A stretch of 64,000 bases of DNA. Source: JAKZVK01 sp965248255. GTDB lineage: Bacteria > Acidobacteriota > Terriglobia > Bryobacterales > UBA6623. Shown one piece after another: positions 36,124-45,790 of this stretch (position 1 is the first letter of the stretch; each line of letters opens with the position of its first letter). Made by a program: the position numbers and the translations under genes. The stretch is from contig CBDFIW010000002.1 of NCBI GenBank assembly GCA_965248255.1, positions 186,001 to 250,000 of the forward strand. The letters are read 5' to 3'. The notes beneath the pieces are model-generated. The model ran no database searches and was not told the origin of the DNA. It saw nothing but the letters and a program-made list of their open reading frames with translations.

Positions 36124-37554
36124 ATGCGATTTCGCGCGGGAGTTGCCTCGATTCGCCTGATCTTGCTGAGCGTTGTCCAAGTGGTGTCGGCTTTTGAGAT
36201 CAGCGGCGGCTTGGACAGCTACCAGGTCATCCAAAAAGGAGCCGACGGAACGGGATCACTCACGCTGGAAGGCCGCACCGCCAGTGCCGGAACGCTGAAG
36301 CTGCGGCTTAGCTCCGCTGACGGGCCGGTCTCTGGTTTTTCCGATCGTTCGGTCGCGACGCTCGCCGCCGGTGATTGGTCGGCGCGCCTGGAGGGCTTAC
36401 CCGCGGGAGGCCCCTATCGGGTCGAGTTGTTCCAGGAAGATGCGATGGGAAGGCAGGTCGGCCGCGAAATCTTCGAGCAGGTGCTGGTCGGCGACCTGTG
36501 GGTGCTTGCCGGACAGTCAAACATGGTCGGCCGGGCGGAGCTCGAGAGCATCGAACAGCCCGACCTGCGGGTGCACGCCTTGCGCCCGAATGACGTCTGG
36601 GCCAAGGCAGAAGAGCCGCTTCACGAGCGCCGCGAGCGCTATGGACTGATCATCGGCTCGGGTCTGGGCCTGTCGTTCGCGAAAGAGATGGTGCGTCGCA
36701 CCGGCGTGCCGATTGGACTGATCCCGTGCGCCAAGGGCGGCACGTCGCTGTGGGAATGGGACCCGGCACGCAAGAGCGAGGGGCGCGAATCGCTCTACGG
36801 CAACATGCTCGCGCGCGTCGGGCTGGCGGGTGGGCGGGTGGCGGGCGTGCTGTGGTACCAGGGCGAGGCCGATGCTCGCCCGGAGCGCACGCACGAATAT
36901 CTCGACCGGTTCCAGGCGTTCGTCGGGAGTGTCCGGGAGGATTTGTCGCAAACCGAGTTGCCCTTTTACTTCGTTCAGCTTTCGCGAAACGTCACCGCCG
37001 AAACGGAGAGCCGCAACGGCCGGACATGGAGCGCGGTGCAGGAAGCCCAGCGGCGGGTCGCCAAGAAGATCACGAAGACGGGGATGGTCGCCGCAGTGGA
37101 CCTCACGCTGATGGACCTGATCCATCTCGATACGGCGAGTCTGAAGCGCCTAGGTGTGCGGTTGGCGAAGCGCGTCTGCCAAGACCTGTTCTCGGCGAAG
37201 TGCTCTTCGCTACAGCCCGGCCCTCAGCTCAACGGCGCGGACTGGGAAGCCCCGTTTCGGCTGCGGGTCCGCTTTGCGGGCGTGAACGGGAGATTGCAGG
37301 CGAACGGGCGGCTTTTGGGCTTCGGGATTTCCGGTGAGGACGGCGGGCCGTTGCCGGTGATCTACCGGGCGTCGGTTGCCGCGGACACAGGCGGGGACGT
37401 CATTCTTGAGTTGAACCGGCGATACGAGTATCCCCAGAGCCTTGTGCTTTGGTATGGCTACGGGATGGACCCGCCCTCGAACGTCACCGACGCGGAGGAC
37501 TTGGCCGTGCCGGCCTTCGGGCCGATCGCGTTGCCGCCGCGGCCCACGCCCTAG
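36124..37554 (+). CDS. Secreted sialate O-acetylesterase-like (SASA) protein
   Basis: 476 residues with a signal peptide (LILLSVVQVVSAFEIS). After a beta-sandwich of about 110 residues comes GDLWVLAGQSNMVGRAEL, the SGNH serine block. VLWYQGEADARPERTHEY carries block III and LTLMDLIHLDTASLKRLG the late catalytic Asp/His. SASA enzymes remove acetyl groups from sialic acids or plant polysaccharides outside the cytoplasm. Its link to sialic acid here is supported only loosely by the sialidase at 45791. Confidence 0.88.
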   Translation: MRFRAGVASIRLILLSVVQVVSAFEISGGLDSYQVIQKGADGTGSLTLEGRTASAGTLKLRLSSADGPVSGFSDRSVATLAAGDWSARLEGLPAGGPYRVELFQEDAMGRQVGREIFEQVLVGDLWVLAGQSNMVGRAELESIEQPDLRVHALRPNDVWAKAEEPLHERRERYGLIIGSGLGLSFAKEMVRRTGVPIGLIPCAKGGTSLWEWDPARKSEGRESLYGNMLARVGLAGGRVAGVLWYQGEADARPERTHEYLDRFQAFVGSVREDLSQTELPFYFVQLSRNVTAETESRNGRTWSAVQEAQRRVAKKITKTGMVAAVDLTLMDLIHLDTASLKRLGVRLAKRVCQDLFSAKCSSLQPGPQLNGADWEAPFRLRVRFAGVNGRLQANGRLLGFGISGEDGGPLPVIYRASVAADTGGDVILELNRRYEYPQSLVLWYGYGMDPPSNVTDAEDLAVPAFGPIALPPRPTP

Positions 37555-37559
37555 CTCCG

Positions 37560-38285
37560 CTACTTCTTGAGTGGGGGCTCGGATAGCTTGGCCACCGTCT
37601 CCTGCACGTCGCGCATCAACTGGGCGACGTCATAGTTGGTGAGTCCTGTCGTGGCCACGGGCTTGCCGACGCGCAGCTCGGCGCGGCCGGGGTGCAGGTG
37701 GGCCGAGTTGGGGGGGAGGATCTTGCGCGTTCCCACCAGCGCCATCGGGACGATGGGGTGCTGCGCCTGGATCGCGATCGCGGCGGCACCCGCCTTGAAG
37801 CGCCGCATCGTCGCCTCACGAGTACGTCCGCCTTCGGGGAAGATAAGCAAGGATGAGCCGCCGCGAAGCTTCTCCGCGGCGAGCGCTAGGCTACGGGCGG
37901 CCGCCCGAGGGTTTTCGCGCTCTACGGGTACGTGACCTGCGCGGTTCAGGTGCCAGCCGATGAACGGGATCTTCCACAGGCCGTGCCTCGCCAGAATCCG
38001 AAACTCGCGGGGCATTGAGCCGAACATCACCGGCGTATCGACCAAGCTGGAGTGGTTCGAGACGAAGACGTACTGCTGATCCGGGTCAAGCGTCTCGGCG
38101 CCCAGCACGTCCACCCGGATCATACAGATGCGCAGCAGCATTCGCGCCCACGCGACGGCCACCTTGTGTTGCAGGCGGCCCGTCCGGTCGAACAGCGACG
38201 CCCCCAGCGACACCGTCCACATCACAGCCGTCGCCACCACGATCAGCGGGCACATCCACAAGACCGAGCGAAGGTAGCCGAGCAT
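37560..38285 (-). CDS. plsC: 1-acyl-sn-glycerol-3-phosphate acyltransferase (PlsC family)
   Basis: 241 residues. A membrane helix (VLWMCPLIVVATAVMW) leads to FVSNHSSLVDTPVM, the H-x4-D acyltransferase motif. RAGHVPVERENPRAA and LLIFPEGGRTREATMRRFKAG are motifs II and III, and IVPMALVGT motif IV. It transfers an acyl chain to lysophosphatidate at the inner membrane. It ends 5 bp from the convergent esterase gene, so the two overlap in their 3' regions. It lies on the same strand downstream of folC and may share its transcript. Confidence 0.93.
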   Translation of the reverse strand: MLGYLRSVLWMCPLIVVATAVMWTVSLGASLFDRTGRLQHKVAVAWARMLLRICMIRVDVLGAETLDPDQQYVFVSNHSSLVDTPVMFGSMPREFRILARHGLWKIPFIGWHLNRAGHVPVERENPRAAARSLALAAEKLRGGSSLLIFPEGGRTREATMRRFKAGAAAIAIQAQHPIVPMALVGTRKILPPNSAHLHPGRAELRVGKPVATTGLTNYDVAQLMRDVQETVAKLSEPPLKK

Positions 38286-38338
38286 GCTTGATCGAATTCA
38301 GCGCCGTACGACAGAGACGAACGACACCTACACTGCCA

Positions 38339-39667
38339 CTATGGCAGCCGGGCTTGAGCCGTTTCCAGGGCCGCCGACGCTTCCCCCACAAGAAAGATCG
38401 ACCCGGCGATCAGGATCACGTCGTCGGGAGATGCCTCCGCCTCCGCGCGCGTCAGAGCTTCTTGCACATTCGGCGCCGGCGAAATGTTCTGGTGATGATG
38501 GTCTACGATCTCCAAGAGCCCGTTGGGGCTAAGCGAGCGTGCGACCTGCGAACGAGTCAGGATCACGCGATCGACACAGGGGAACAGCACGCCCGTTGCC
38601 TCTTCGATCGCCTTGTCCCGCACCGCGCCATACACCAAGTGGATGCGCCGGCCGGCGCGATGCTTGCGCAGAAACTTCGCCAGCGCCCGCGCCCCGGAGG
38701 GGTTGTGGGCTGCGTCGAGCAGAATCTCGGGGCGGGTTCCGAGGCGCTGGAGGCGTCCCGGCCAGTGCACCTGAGCGAGGCCGGTGCGGATCGCCTCCCA
38801 CTCAACGCCCAAGCAGTCGAGCGCGGCAACGGCGCTGAGGGCGTTGTCGACCTGATGCTCACCAGCCAACGCTAGCTCGACAGCCAGGCGACCGCCCGAG
38901 CCTGTGTTACGAACAGCGTCGAAGCGGTAACACCCGTCGGTGTGGCCCACCTTGTCCGCCGTCCAATCCGAGCCGACACGGATCGAGGCTACCCCAAGCT
39001 CGCGGGCGCGGCTCTCAATCACAGCCAGCGCTTCAGGCCTTTGGGGAGCCGTGACGACGGGTATTCCCGGCTTCAGGATGCCCGCCTTCTCTGCGGCAAT
39101 CGCTCCGGCGCCATTGCCGAGATAGGTTTCGTGATCCAAGTCGATGGAAGTGAGAACCGCCAGCTCGGGTTGAACGATGTTTGTCGCGTCGAGCCGCCCC
39201 CCCAGTCCGACTTCTACGATGCCCCACGCGACTCCCGCATCGCGAAAGGCGCAGAAAGCAGCGGCGGTCATCGACTCGAACAGCGTGGGGTGGGTGTGGG
39301 GTCCGGCTTCGTCAGCCAAGCGGTCATTGGCCGTGCGAACTTCGTCCACGAGGGCGGCGAAATCCGAGTTCCCGATCTCCTCGCCGTTCAGCCGCACACG
39401 CTCGTTGAAACGCACCAGGTGGGGCGAGGTGTAGAGCCCGGTTGTGCGCCCCGCGGCGCGCAGGCCCGCCTCGATCATCGCGGCGGTGGAACCCTTACCG
39501 TTCGTGCCGGCGACGTGGACGGTGCGGAAACTCGTCTCGGGGCGGCCCAGCGCCGCCGACAAACGGTGCATGCGCTCGAGGCCGAAGGTCGGCGAACGGA
39601 AGTGCCCGATCAGCGAGAGCAGATACTCGACGGCATCCGGATAACTCATACCCCGCCGGCGAGTCAT
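38339..39667 (-). CDS. folC: Dihydrofolate / folylpolyglutamate synthase
   Basis: 442 residues. VHVAGTNGKGSTAAMIE is the P-loop, SPHLVRFNERVRLNG the folate-binding loop, and WGIVEVGLGGRLDATNIV the Mur-ligase signature. ILLDAAHNPSGA marks the C-terminal domain. It adds glutamate to folates and makes dihydrofolate. ATG 39667 overlaps the accD stop in the form ATGA, a common accD-folC coupling in bacteria. A later ATG (MSYPDAVEYL) at 39649 is possible but loses the overlap. Confidence 0.95.
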   Translation of the reverse strand: MTRRRGMSYPDAVEYLLSLIGHFRSPTFGLERMHRLSAALGRPETSFRTVHVAGTNGKGSTAAMIEAGLRAAGRTTGLYTSPHLVRFNERVRLNGEEIGNSDFAALVDEVRTANDRLADEAGPHTHPTLFESMTAAAFCAFRDAGVAWGIVEVGLGGRLDATNIVQPELAVLTSIDLDHETYLGNGAGAIAAEKAGILKPGIPVVTAPQRPEALAVIESRARELGVASIRVGSDWTADKVGHTDGCYRFDAVRNTGSGGRLAVELALAGEHQVDNALSAVAALDCLGVEWEAIRTGLAQVHWPGRLQRLGTRPEILLDAAHNPSGARALAKFLRKHRAGRRIHLVYGAVRDKAIEEATGVLFPCVDRVILTRSQVARSLSPNGLLEIVDHHHQNISPAPNVQEALTRAEAEASPDDVILIAGSIFLVGEASAALETAQARLP

Positions 39668-40515
39668 TGCACCGGGCCGCTGAAGAAGTCCAGCGCGTGA
39701 GCCACAAAGCCCTTTATCTCTTTGCGTGCGATCACGGCGTCGAGCATGCCGTGTTCGAGAAGGAACTCCGACCTCTGGAAGCCCTTCGGCAGCTTCTGGC
39801 GGATGGTTTGCTCGATCACGCGCGGACCGGCGAAGCCGATCAAAGCGCCGGGCTCGGCGATATTGAGGTCACCCAGCATGGCGTAGCTGGCGGTCACACC
39901 GCCAGTGGTCGGGTCGGTGAGGATGCTGATGTATGGCAAGCGGGCCGCACCAAGTCGGGTGAGCGCAGCCGAGATCTTGGCCATCTGCATCAAGCTGAGT
40001 GCGCCCTCCATCATGCGCGCACCGCCTGAAGCGGAAATGATGATGACGGGCGTCCCCTTCTCGACGGCGCGTTCGATTGCGCGGGTGATCTTCTCACCGA
40101 CCACCACGCCCATGCTGCCACCGATAAAGCGGTACTCCATCGAGCAGATGGCAACCGGCCGGCCGGCCAGCCTGCCTTCGGCACACACGATCGCGTCCTT
40201 CAGGCCGGTGGCGGCTTCGGCCTCCTTCAGGCGCTCCTGGTAAGGGCGCTGGTCAACGAACTTGAGTGCGTCGGTCGTGCGCAGCTTCGTGTCAGATTCT
40301 TCCCATCGTTCTTCGTCCAACAGCAGCCGCAGCCGCGAGCGCGCATCGATCTTGAAGTGGAAGCCGCACTTGTCGCAGACCAGCAGGTTGGCCTCGAGGT
40401 CCTTCTTCCAAATGATCGCGCGGCAGGAGTCGCACTTGATCCACAACCCCTCAGTGCGGACGCGTTTCGGCTCGGGCTGCTCCGAGGGACTGTCAGACTT
40501 GTTGAACCACGCCAT
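39664..40515 (-). CDS. accD: Acetyl-CoA carboxylase carboxyltransferase subunit beta
   Basis: 283 residues. The N-terminal zinc finger has CDSC and CDKC. The crotonase-like domain contains SMEYRFIGGSMGVVVGEKIT, VIIISASGGARMMEGALS, and YISILTDPTTGGVTASYAM. It pairs with AccA to move carboxyl from biotin to acetyl-CoA in fatty acid synthesis. The next 264 bp upstream hold no gene before an IS5 copy. folC follows with overlapping start and stop. Confidence 0.96.
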   Translation of the reverse strand: MAWFNKSDSPSEQPEPKRVRTEGLWIKCDSCRAIIWKKDLEANLLVCDKCGFHFKIDARSRLRLLLDEERWEESDTKLRTTDALKFVDQRPYQERLKEAEAATGLKDAIVCAEGRLAGRPVAICSMEYRFIGGSMGVVVGEKITRAIERAVEKGTPVIIISASGGARMMEGALSLMQMAKISAALTRLGAARLPYISILTDPTTGGVTASYAMLGDLNIAEPGALIGFAGPRVIEQTIRQKLPKGFQRSEFLLEHGMLDAVIARKEIKGFVAHALDFFSGPVQ

Positions 40516-40779
40516 GGCTGCGCCGCGTGCTCAGGGGCCGGAAATACCGTCAATGCAAGACCGCTACAGGATCGCAGCCTTACGAGCACGATCATATCAG
40601 AGAGTCTCGGACCTGAATCGCTCTCGCTCCGGTACGGTTGTGTTCAAAGCCGTCGATCTGCTAATCTACCCATTCAGGCGGGTCCCCCGAGGACCCCCTG
40701 ATGCAGCGGTTGGTTGTGGGGCGCTGTCGGGTGGTCCTGTGGCGTCCACGAAGAGCCGCCGCTGGTGTGGGGCTTTCTA
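40516..40779. other. Upstream region of accD
   Basis: No ORF. The accD promoter should lie here; no confident -35/-10 pair is visible. Confidence 0.4.
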
Positions 40780-40792
40780 GGGCGTGTTAACA

Positions 40793-41188
40793 CTAACGTA
40801 GGGTATCGAAACGTAGAGCCTCGACGATGAGGGCGAAGTGGAGGAAGGCGAGGAACATGACGTCGAGCTTGTCGAAGCGGGAGAAGATGCGGCGGAATCC
40901 CTTGAGCCGTCGGAAGAGTCTCTCGATCTCGTTGCGGCGGCGATAGAGCGCTCGGTCGTATTCCCACGGCTCCAGGCGGGTGCGCCGGGGCGGCACGACG
41001 GGAATCCATCCGAAATCCAAAGCCAGTTGGCGTGTCTGATCGTCCTCATAGGCGCCGTCCATCAGCAGCGGCAGCGGCTCGGGCAGTGGCCCCAGACCAC
41101 CGAGCAGTTCGCGGCCCTGCTGGGCGTCGTGCGCTTGGCCGGGCGAGAGAGCGAAGGTTATCGCCGTTCGAGCATTTGCGGCAACCAT
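40793..41188 (-). CDS. IS5 transposase, downstream frame (copy A)
   Basis: Encodes the C-terminal DDE part: GQAHDAQQGRELLGGL, LMDGAYEDDQTRQLA (second Asp) and YRRRNEIERLFRRLKGFRRI, with the Y-2-R-3-E-6-K type motif holding the Glu. The codons before ATG 41188 read NGPQAIGKSRGGWTTKIH in the same frame, continuous with a -1 shift from the other frame. Confidence 0.88.
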   Translation of the reverse strand: MVAANARTAITFALSPGQAHDAQQGRELLGGLGPLPEPLPLLMDGAYEDDQTRQLALDFGWIPVVPPRRTRLEPWEYDRALYRRRNEIERLFRRLKGFRRIFSRFDKLDVMFLAFLHFALIVEALRFDTLR

Positions 41189-41564
41189 ATGAATCTTGGT
41201 GGTCCATCCGCCGCGGGATTTGCCGATCGCTTGCGGACCGTTTTTTTAACGCGCCCGTGCCGTCGGGATGAACCTTCACGATGGTCGAGTCCATTGACAC
41301 GGCTTCGATTCGGATGCGGACCAGCTGCTCGCGCTGCAGTTTCTCGAAGACGGCGTCGAGCACGCCGTTCTTCGACCAGCGGTTCATGCGGGTATAAATG
41401 GTGTGCCAGTTACCGAAGCGTTTAGGCAAGCCGCGCCATTTGCAGCCCTGCTCGGCGACATACAACATGGCGTTCAAAACCGTGAGGTTCGGCAGGCTCA
41501 CATTGCCGCGCTGGCGGGGCAGGACCGGCTCGATGCGGCGGTATTGCTGCTCGGTGATCTCCAT
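41046..41564 (-). CDS. IS5 transposase, upstream frame (copy A)
   Basis: N-terminal half: EITEQQYRRIEPVLPRQRG, NLTVLNAMLYVAEQGCKWRG and VSMDSTIVKVHPDGTGALKK, which holds the first catalytic Asp. At the following A7 (41242-41248) a -1 shift gives KNGPQAIGKSRGG, the normal continuation in IS427 elements. The remaining codons of this frame after the A7 are not homologous and are an artefact of the unshifted frame. Confidence 0.85.
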   Translation of the reverse strand: MEITEQQYRRIEPVLPRQRGNVSLPNLTVLNAMLYVAEQGCKWRGLPKRFGNWHTIYTRMNRWSKNGVLDAVFEKLQREQLVRIRIEAVSMDSTIVKVHPDGTGALKKRSASDRQIPRRMDHQDSYGCRKCSNGDNLRSLARPSARRPAGPRTARWSGATARAAAAADGRRL

Positions 41565-41608
41565 ACCTCCGAGTATAGCAGCTTTTGCGACTTAGTGTTA
41601 ACACGCCC

Positions 41609-41738
41609 TAGCTTGCCTTGCAGTCGAGTCGGAAGTCTTACGGGAATTGAGCCGCGGTGTCGGAGCGGGATCCCTGTCGGCAAGGGGGCCGTGCTGACCC
41701 AAGCTTCTTGTGGAGAGAAAGAGAAAAAGGAGAGTGAG
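41609..41738. other. Upstream region of the secreted protein, beside the IS5 end
   Basis: Short GC-rich leader; AAAAAGGAGAG just before ATG 41739 is a good ribosome binding site. No promoter is clear. Confidence 0.45.
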
Positions 41739-43769
41739 ATGGCAGCGACAAAAAAAAGATCTCATTAGGGCTGGCGGTGGTGCTGCTGGCGCTGGCGAAC
41801 ACGGGCGTGGCAGACGCCCAGTTTATCAACTTTGCGGTGCAGCCGCTGGGACGCCTGACCTGCATCGCGACCTTCGTGCCCAACATATTGCGGGCCGAGA
41901 ACCTGTCCGCGCGCGTCGGCGACTCGCGGCTGGATTGTACCAACGACGGGGTGTACAACCCCAACGTTCCGCCGGTGCAGCAGAACCTGGTGCAGTACAT
42001 TCAGATGAACGTCAATCTGACGCTGAACACGGCGGTAACCAACGGTCTGGTCGATGACGACCCGGTGGATAATCACACCGATGCGATCATGACCGTCAAC
42101 GACAACAACAGCTTCGAGGCGCTGGACACGTCGGAGTTGGCGGGTCCCGGGGAGCCCTGCGGACCGTTGTTCGGCTCGCCACCGTTTAACCTTCCCGACA
42201 TCCGCTATCCGTGTCCGCACGAGGGGCTGCTGACGGGGCCGTCGACGCTGACGTGGAACGGGGTTCAGTTCCCGGTGCCGGGGGCGGCGAACTGCTACCC
42301 GAACTTCGGCCAATGTACGAGGCCGGTGGCAGCGACCCTGCCATCGACCTTGGCAATCGATGGGACGCCGTTGTGCGACGACTTCTTCAACCAAACCAGC
42401 AGCGAGTCCTGCTTTGATCTGACGTCGACGGCGCGGTTCACCAACGTACGCGGGAACGCGGCGGCGCTGGGAGCCGGCGGGACGATCATCGCGACCTTGG
42501 GGGTGACGGCGTTTGCGTCGATCTCGGTGCAGACCAACCAAGGGGCGGTAGGCATCATCCTGCAGGGCCTGATCGTGACATACGACGACGGGATCACGGG
42601 GCTGCAGTGCGAGGACTTCTGGGGCACATTCAACGTTCACTTACAGGAAGGGTTTGCGGCGGCGTTCAGGACGCTGGGCGCGCCCTCGTTTGTGAATGCC
42701 TCCAACGCGACGGAGAACGCTATCCGAAGTTGACGTTTAACAGTCCGTTCGCGCCGCCGCAGTCGGTGGCGGCGACAGGGGGCGGGGCGTCGCAAGCGAC
42801 ACGCTTCATCCTGCGCTTCTTTAACATCCCGATGGGGGTGACGCTGGAGGTGTGGGACGTCGTGGATCAGGACGGCAGTGCGCTGTCGTCGTGTCCGGTC
42901 TCGCAGGGTGGCGGTGATCTGTGTCTAGAGATCGTGTCGGGGACGGATGAGAACGGCGCGGGAGGTGCGGTCGCTCCGAGCGGCGGCGGCACCGATGTGG
43001 ATCTGGACTCGGACGGCAACGGATTCGTGGTGTACGAGTTAAAGGAAGGGGATCCGTTCGTACCGCAGGAGATCTGGGTTCATGTCGACATCCACTGGGA
43101 GACGGACACGAGCGAAGACAAGCCGTTCGTGGGGTCGGGCCAGATGGATGCGCGGTTCGCGCCTTTGAGTGACGTGGGGGTGGCGAGCGTCGATGCTCCG
43201 AGGCCACGGTTTGTGGACGTCGGCGGAGATCCGGCCACGTTCGTGTCAGTGGTACGGTGCGCGACGACGTTGCTGTCCCGTTTGTGACCAATCGTTTCGG
43301 GTTTGACACCGGGATTGCGGTGTCGAACACATCGTACGATTGGAAGGGGACGCCGAAGCAACGAGGACAGTGCATGGTGCACTACATCGGGCAGGTGGGC
43401 GACGACGGAGGGATGCCGGACACGGCGACGTCGACGATCGTCGAGGGCGGGGAACAGATGACGTTCACGCTGTCGGCGGGGAATCCGGTGTGGAACATCG
43501 ACCCGACGCCGGACTTCCAAGGGTTCCTGGTGATCATGTGCGAGTTTCAGTATGCGCACGGGTATGCGTTCATCACGGACGGCGGGGCAGGGATCCCGAC
43601 GCTGGCGCAGGGCTACTTAGCGCTGGTGCTGCAGTTTGACGCGGACGGCGACCGCCTGATCGACTGCCGCCGGCTGCACGTGGGCGTGACCGGCCTGAGC
43701 AAGGGGACCACCATCAGTTCGGTTGAGTTCGGCCTGCTGGGCTGTCCGTCGGAGGGCCTGAACCACTAA
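41739..43769 (+). pseudogene. Secreted acidobacterial-type protein, broken by three frame changes
   Basis: The leader MAATKKK joins GLAVVLLALANTGVADAQF as a signal peptide only if the A8 run at 41750-41757 is read as A9. The protein then continues with PLGRLTCIATFVPNILRAE. A second base is missing near 42718-42721, where ATENA must join YPKLTFNSPFAPPQ. A third is missing near 43250-43262, before VPFVTNRFGFDTGIAVSN. The last part (GFLVIMCEFQYAHGYAF, LAQGYLALVLQF) resembles a repeat-domain protein I associate with secreted acidobacterial proteins of unknown role. The whole is about 676 residues. All three changes are one-base losses, two of them in GC-rich contexts. Confidence 0.7.
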
Positions 43770-43803
43770 CAACCCCGAGAGACGGGACAACAACCTTTCA
43801 ACC

Positions 43804-43832
43804 AGAGGGGGGCTTCGGCCCCCCTCTTTTTT
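43804..43832 (+). terminator. Rho-independent terminator of the secreted-protein gene
   Basis: AGAGGGGGGC, TTCG loop, GCCCCCCTCT, then six T residues. A textbook intrinsic terminator, 34 bp after the stop. Confidence 0.93.
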
Positions 43833-44103
43833 GTGTTCCAGAGGCGCTGACTGAGAGCCGAGTCAAAAGGGTGCGGGCCCGCAGGCCCACGCCCTCGGCT
43901 ATGTCGCGTCGACAAGACCCTGTCCCGAACGATCGTGCGGGCCAGGACACCGGGATCGATTGCACTAAGGCTGCGGACCCGTCCCATACGTTCCCGGGCA
44001 CACTGCACCACGCGCGTAGCACCGTACCTGTTTACTTCGGTCTCGGTGGTTTTGTGGATGGGGTCTGCTACCGCTCTTGGATCGTGCACTCGGCAGTCGG
44101 TAG
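43833..44103. other. Intergenic region without recognisable genes
   Basis: One GC-rich palindrome (GGGTGCGGGCCC ... GGCCCACGCC) and otherwise nothing. Confidence 0.4.
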
Positions 44104-45291
44104 TCAACTACGAATCCGGACCAGTTTGCGGTCGATATCAGAGATCTTAGCGACGCCGCTCATGCCCATGTCGAAGGCCAGCTCTACGCGGAGAAGCTCC
44201 AGCACGCGAGCCACGCCCCGCGAGCCGAAACTAGACAGACCCCACAGGTAGGGCCGGGCGAGCCCCACGGCCGTCGCACCCAAAGCCAGCGCCTTCAAGA
44301 TGTCGGTGCCCCGCCGAAAGCCCCCGTCAATCAACACCGGGATCTTCCCGCCGGCCGCTTGCACGCATTCGGGCAGGGCTTCGATGGTGGAGCCGGTGTG
44401 GTCCAACTGCCGCGCCCCGTGGTTTGACACGACGACCGCCGACATGCCGGTCTGGACGCACATTTCAGTGTCCTGGCCCGTCAGCACGCCCTTGATGATG
44501 ATCGGCATGTCGGTCATCTCACGAAGCCGGCGAACCGTGTCCCACGTTGCTGTCGGGAAGGGGCGCGAAGGGTATACCCCGGTAGTCCACATCATGTCGC
44601 GATCGCCCTCCTTGTAGACGACTTTGCCTTCTGCGTCGCGAGGGATCCCGCCTTCACCGCACCACGTGCGCACGAATCCGTTCCGGATGCTGCGCTCGCG
44701 GTGGGATACCAACATGTTGTCGACGGTAAAGGTGATGCCGCTGTAGCCGTTGTCCTCCAGCCGCTCCACGAAGTTGAGCATCATGTTCTTGGTGCGAAAC
44801 TGGCCGCCGATCGTGTAGTGCCAGCAGACCTGCGGGCCCTCCCCGCTGCGGATCAGGTCATCGATGCCGCCGTTGGTCATCATGAACGACTCGGCCTCGA
44901 CGGCTCCCTTGGCTGTCTCCAGCTCCCCGTCCGGATAGAAACAGTTCTTGCCGCCTGCCGGACAGATATAGATGGGGTACTTCATGGTCTTGCCAAACAA
45001 CGTGGTCGTGAGGTCGATCTGGTGAACGTCGGTCAGCCAACGGGGCCGCAGGATGATGCGGTTGAACGCCGTGCGGTTCTCGCCAAGCGACACCTCGTCC
45101 TTGCCGCCCTCATTCATGTAACCCCAAGCGATCGGGTCGAGCTTGTCCTTGGCCAGCTTCTTGAAATCGAAGACATTGATCGGCTCGAGCAGCGGGTCGA
45201 TCGGCGGCAGGCCCTCCTGCCCTTGGAGCAAGGGCGACGCAAGAAAGAAGCTGGTGAGGTTTCGAAGGGCTTGGCGTCGGGAGAGTTGCAT
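44104..45291 (-). CDS. Exported FMN-dependent alpha-hydroxy-acid oxidase/dehydrogenase
   Basis: 395 residues. An export-type N-terminus (SRRQALRNLTSFFLASPL) precedes the FMN barrel. ENRTAFNRIILRPRWL is the entry motif. VVVSNHGARQLDHTGS carries the catalytic His and Arg, and VLIDGGFRRGTDILKALALG with VGLARPYL the phosphate-binding end. Family members oxidise lactate, glycolate or mandelate. TAGGAGTGAACCCAC before ATG 45291 is a good ribosome binding site. Substrate and electron acceptor cannot be read. Confidence 0.9.
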   Translation of the reverse strand: MQLSRRQALRNLTSFFLASPLLQGQEGLPPIDPLLEPINVFDFKKLAKDKLDPIAWGYMNEGGKDEVSLGENRTAFNRIILRPRWLTDVHQIDLTTTLFGKTMKYPIYICPAGGKNCFYPDGELETAKGAVEAESFMMTNGGIDDLIRSGEGPQVCWHYTIGGQFRTKNMMLNFVERLEDNGYSGITFTVDNMLVSHRERSIRNGFVRTWCGEGGIPRDAEGKVVYKEGDRDMMWTTGVYPSRPFPTATWDTVRRLREMTDMPIIIKGVLTGQDTEMCVQTGMSAVVVSNHGARQLDHTGSTIEALPECVQAAGGKIPVLIDGGFRRGTDILKALALGATAVGLARPYLWGLSSFGSRGVARVLELLRVELAFDMGMSGVAKISDIDRKLVRIRS

Positions 45292-45790
45292 GTGGGTTCA
45301 CTCCTACTTGTTCTGGTCGATTGTAGCGGCTGCAAGTTCCCGCATGCCATCCCGCCCCACCCCGGGCGCCCCCAAGTCCTTCATGGATGCGGGCGACCGC
45401 CTTCGCCCCGGAAGACGTACGCTGCTGAAGTCGGGATGATTTGATGGGCAATACCCCTAGACAGGACCGCTACAATAGAGAGCGCAGCAGGGTCGAAACG
45501 CTGGCCGGGCGATGTCTCCGGCGGCGTGGGCAAAAGGAAATAAAACGAACCCAATTCCTACTTAACTCTTTATCTTTCAATGCCAAGTCCGGCAGCGCCC
45601 TCTTTGCTGCCGAGCCGCGACCGTAAGGGAGCGTTGAGGACGGCTCTATTGGCAGTACGGCCTCACGACGCGAGAACACGAAACAAACCCAATCAGAACT
45701 CAAGCCTTTAGTCATCAACAACTTAAAGACTGTTCGACACATGCCTCGACCTCTCAACCGCCACAGCCAAGCCCGACTCTGGCGCGAATC
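45292..45790. other. Intergenic region carrying a repeat
   Basis: About 500 bp between two divergent genes, containing repeat family B at 45594-45652. No supported ORF; several short open frames read through the repeat. Confidence 0.45.
45594..45652. repeat. Repeat family B, copy 1
   Basis: Core GCCGAGCCGCGACCGTAAGG, followed by GAGCG and a GACGG-TCT-TTGGC segment. Matched at 47136-47193 and, reversed, at 61028-61056. Its translations give the PYGRGS-type peptide that appears in many spurious acidobacterial ORFs. Confidence 0.7.

Larger units (their letters stand above)
40780..41608 (-). mobile_element. IS5-family (IS427-type) element, copy A
   Basis: 829 bp with perfect 17-bp terminal inverted repeats GGGCGTGTTAACACTAA / TTAGTGTTAACACGCCC, placed between CTA and TAG. 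Two overlapping transposase frames are joined at an A7 run. It is the same length as copy B, and I saw no difference between them. Confidence 0.94.
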
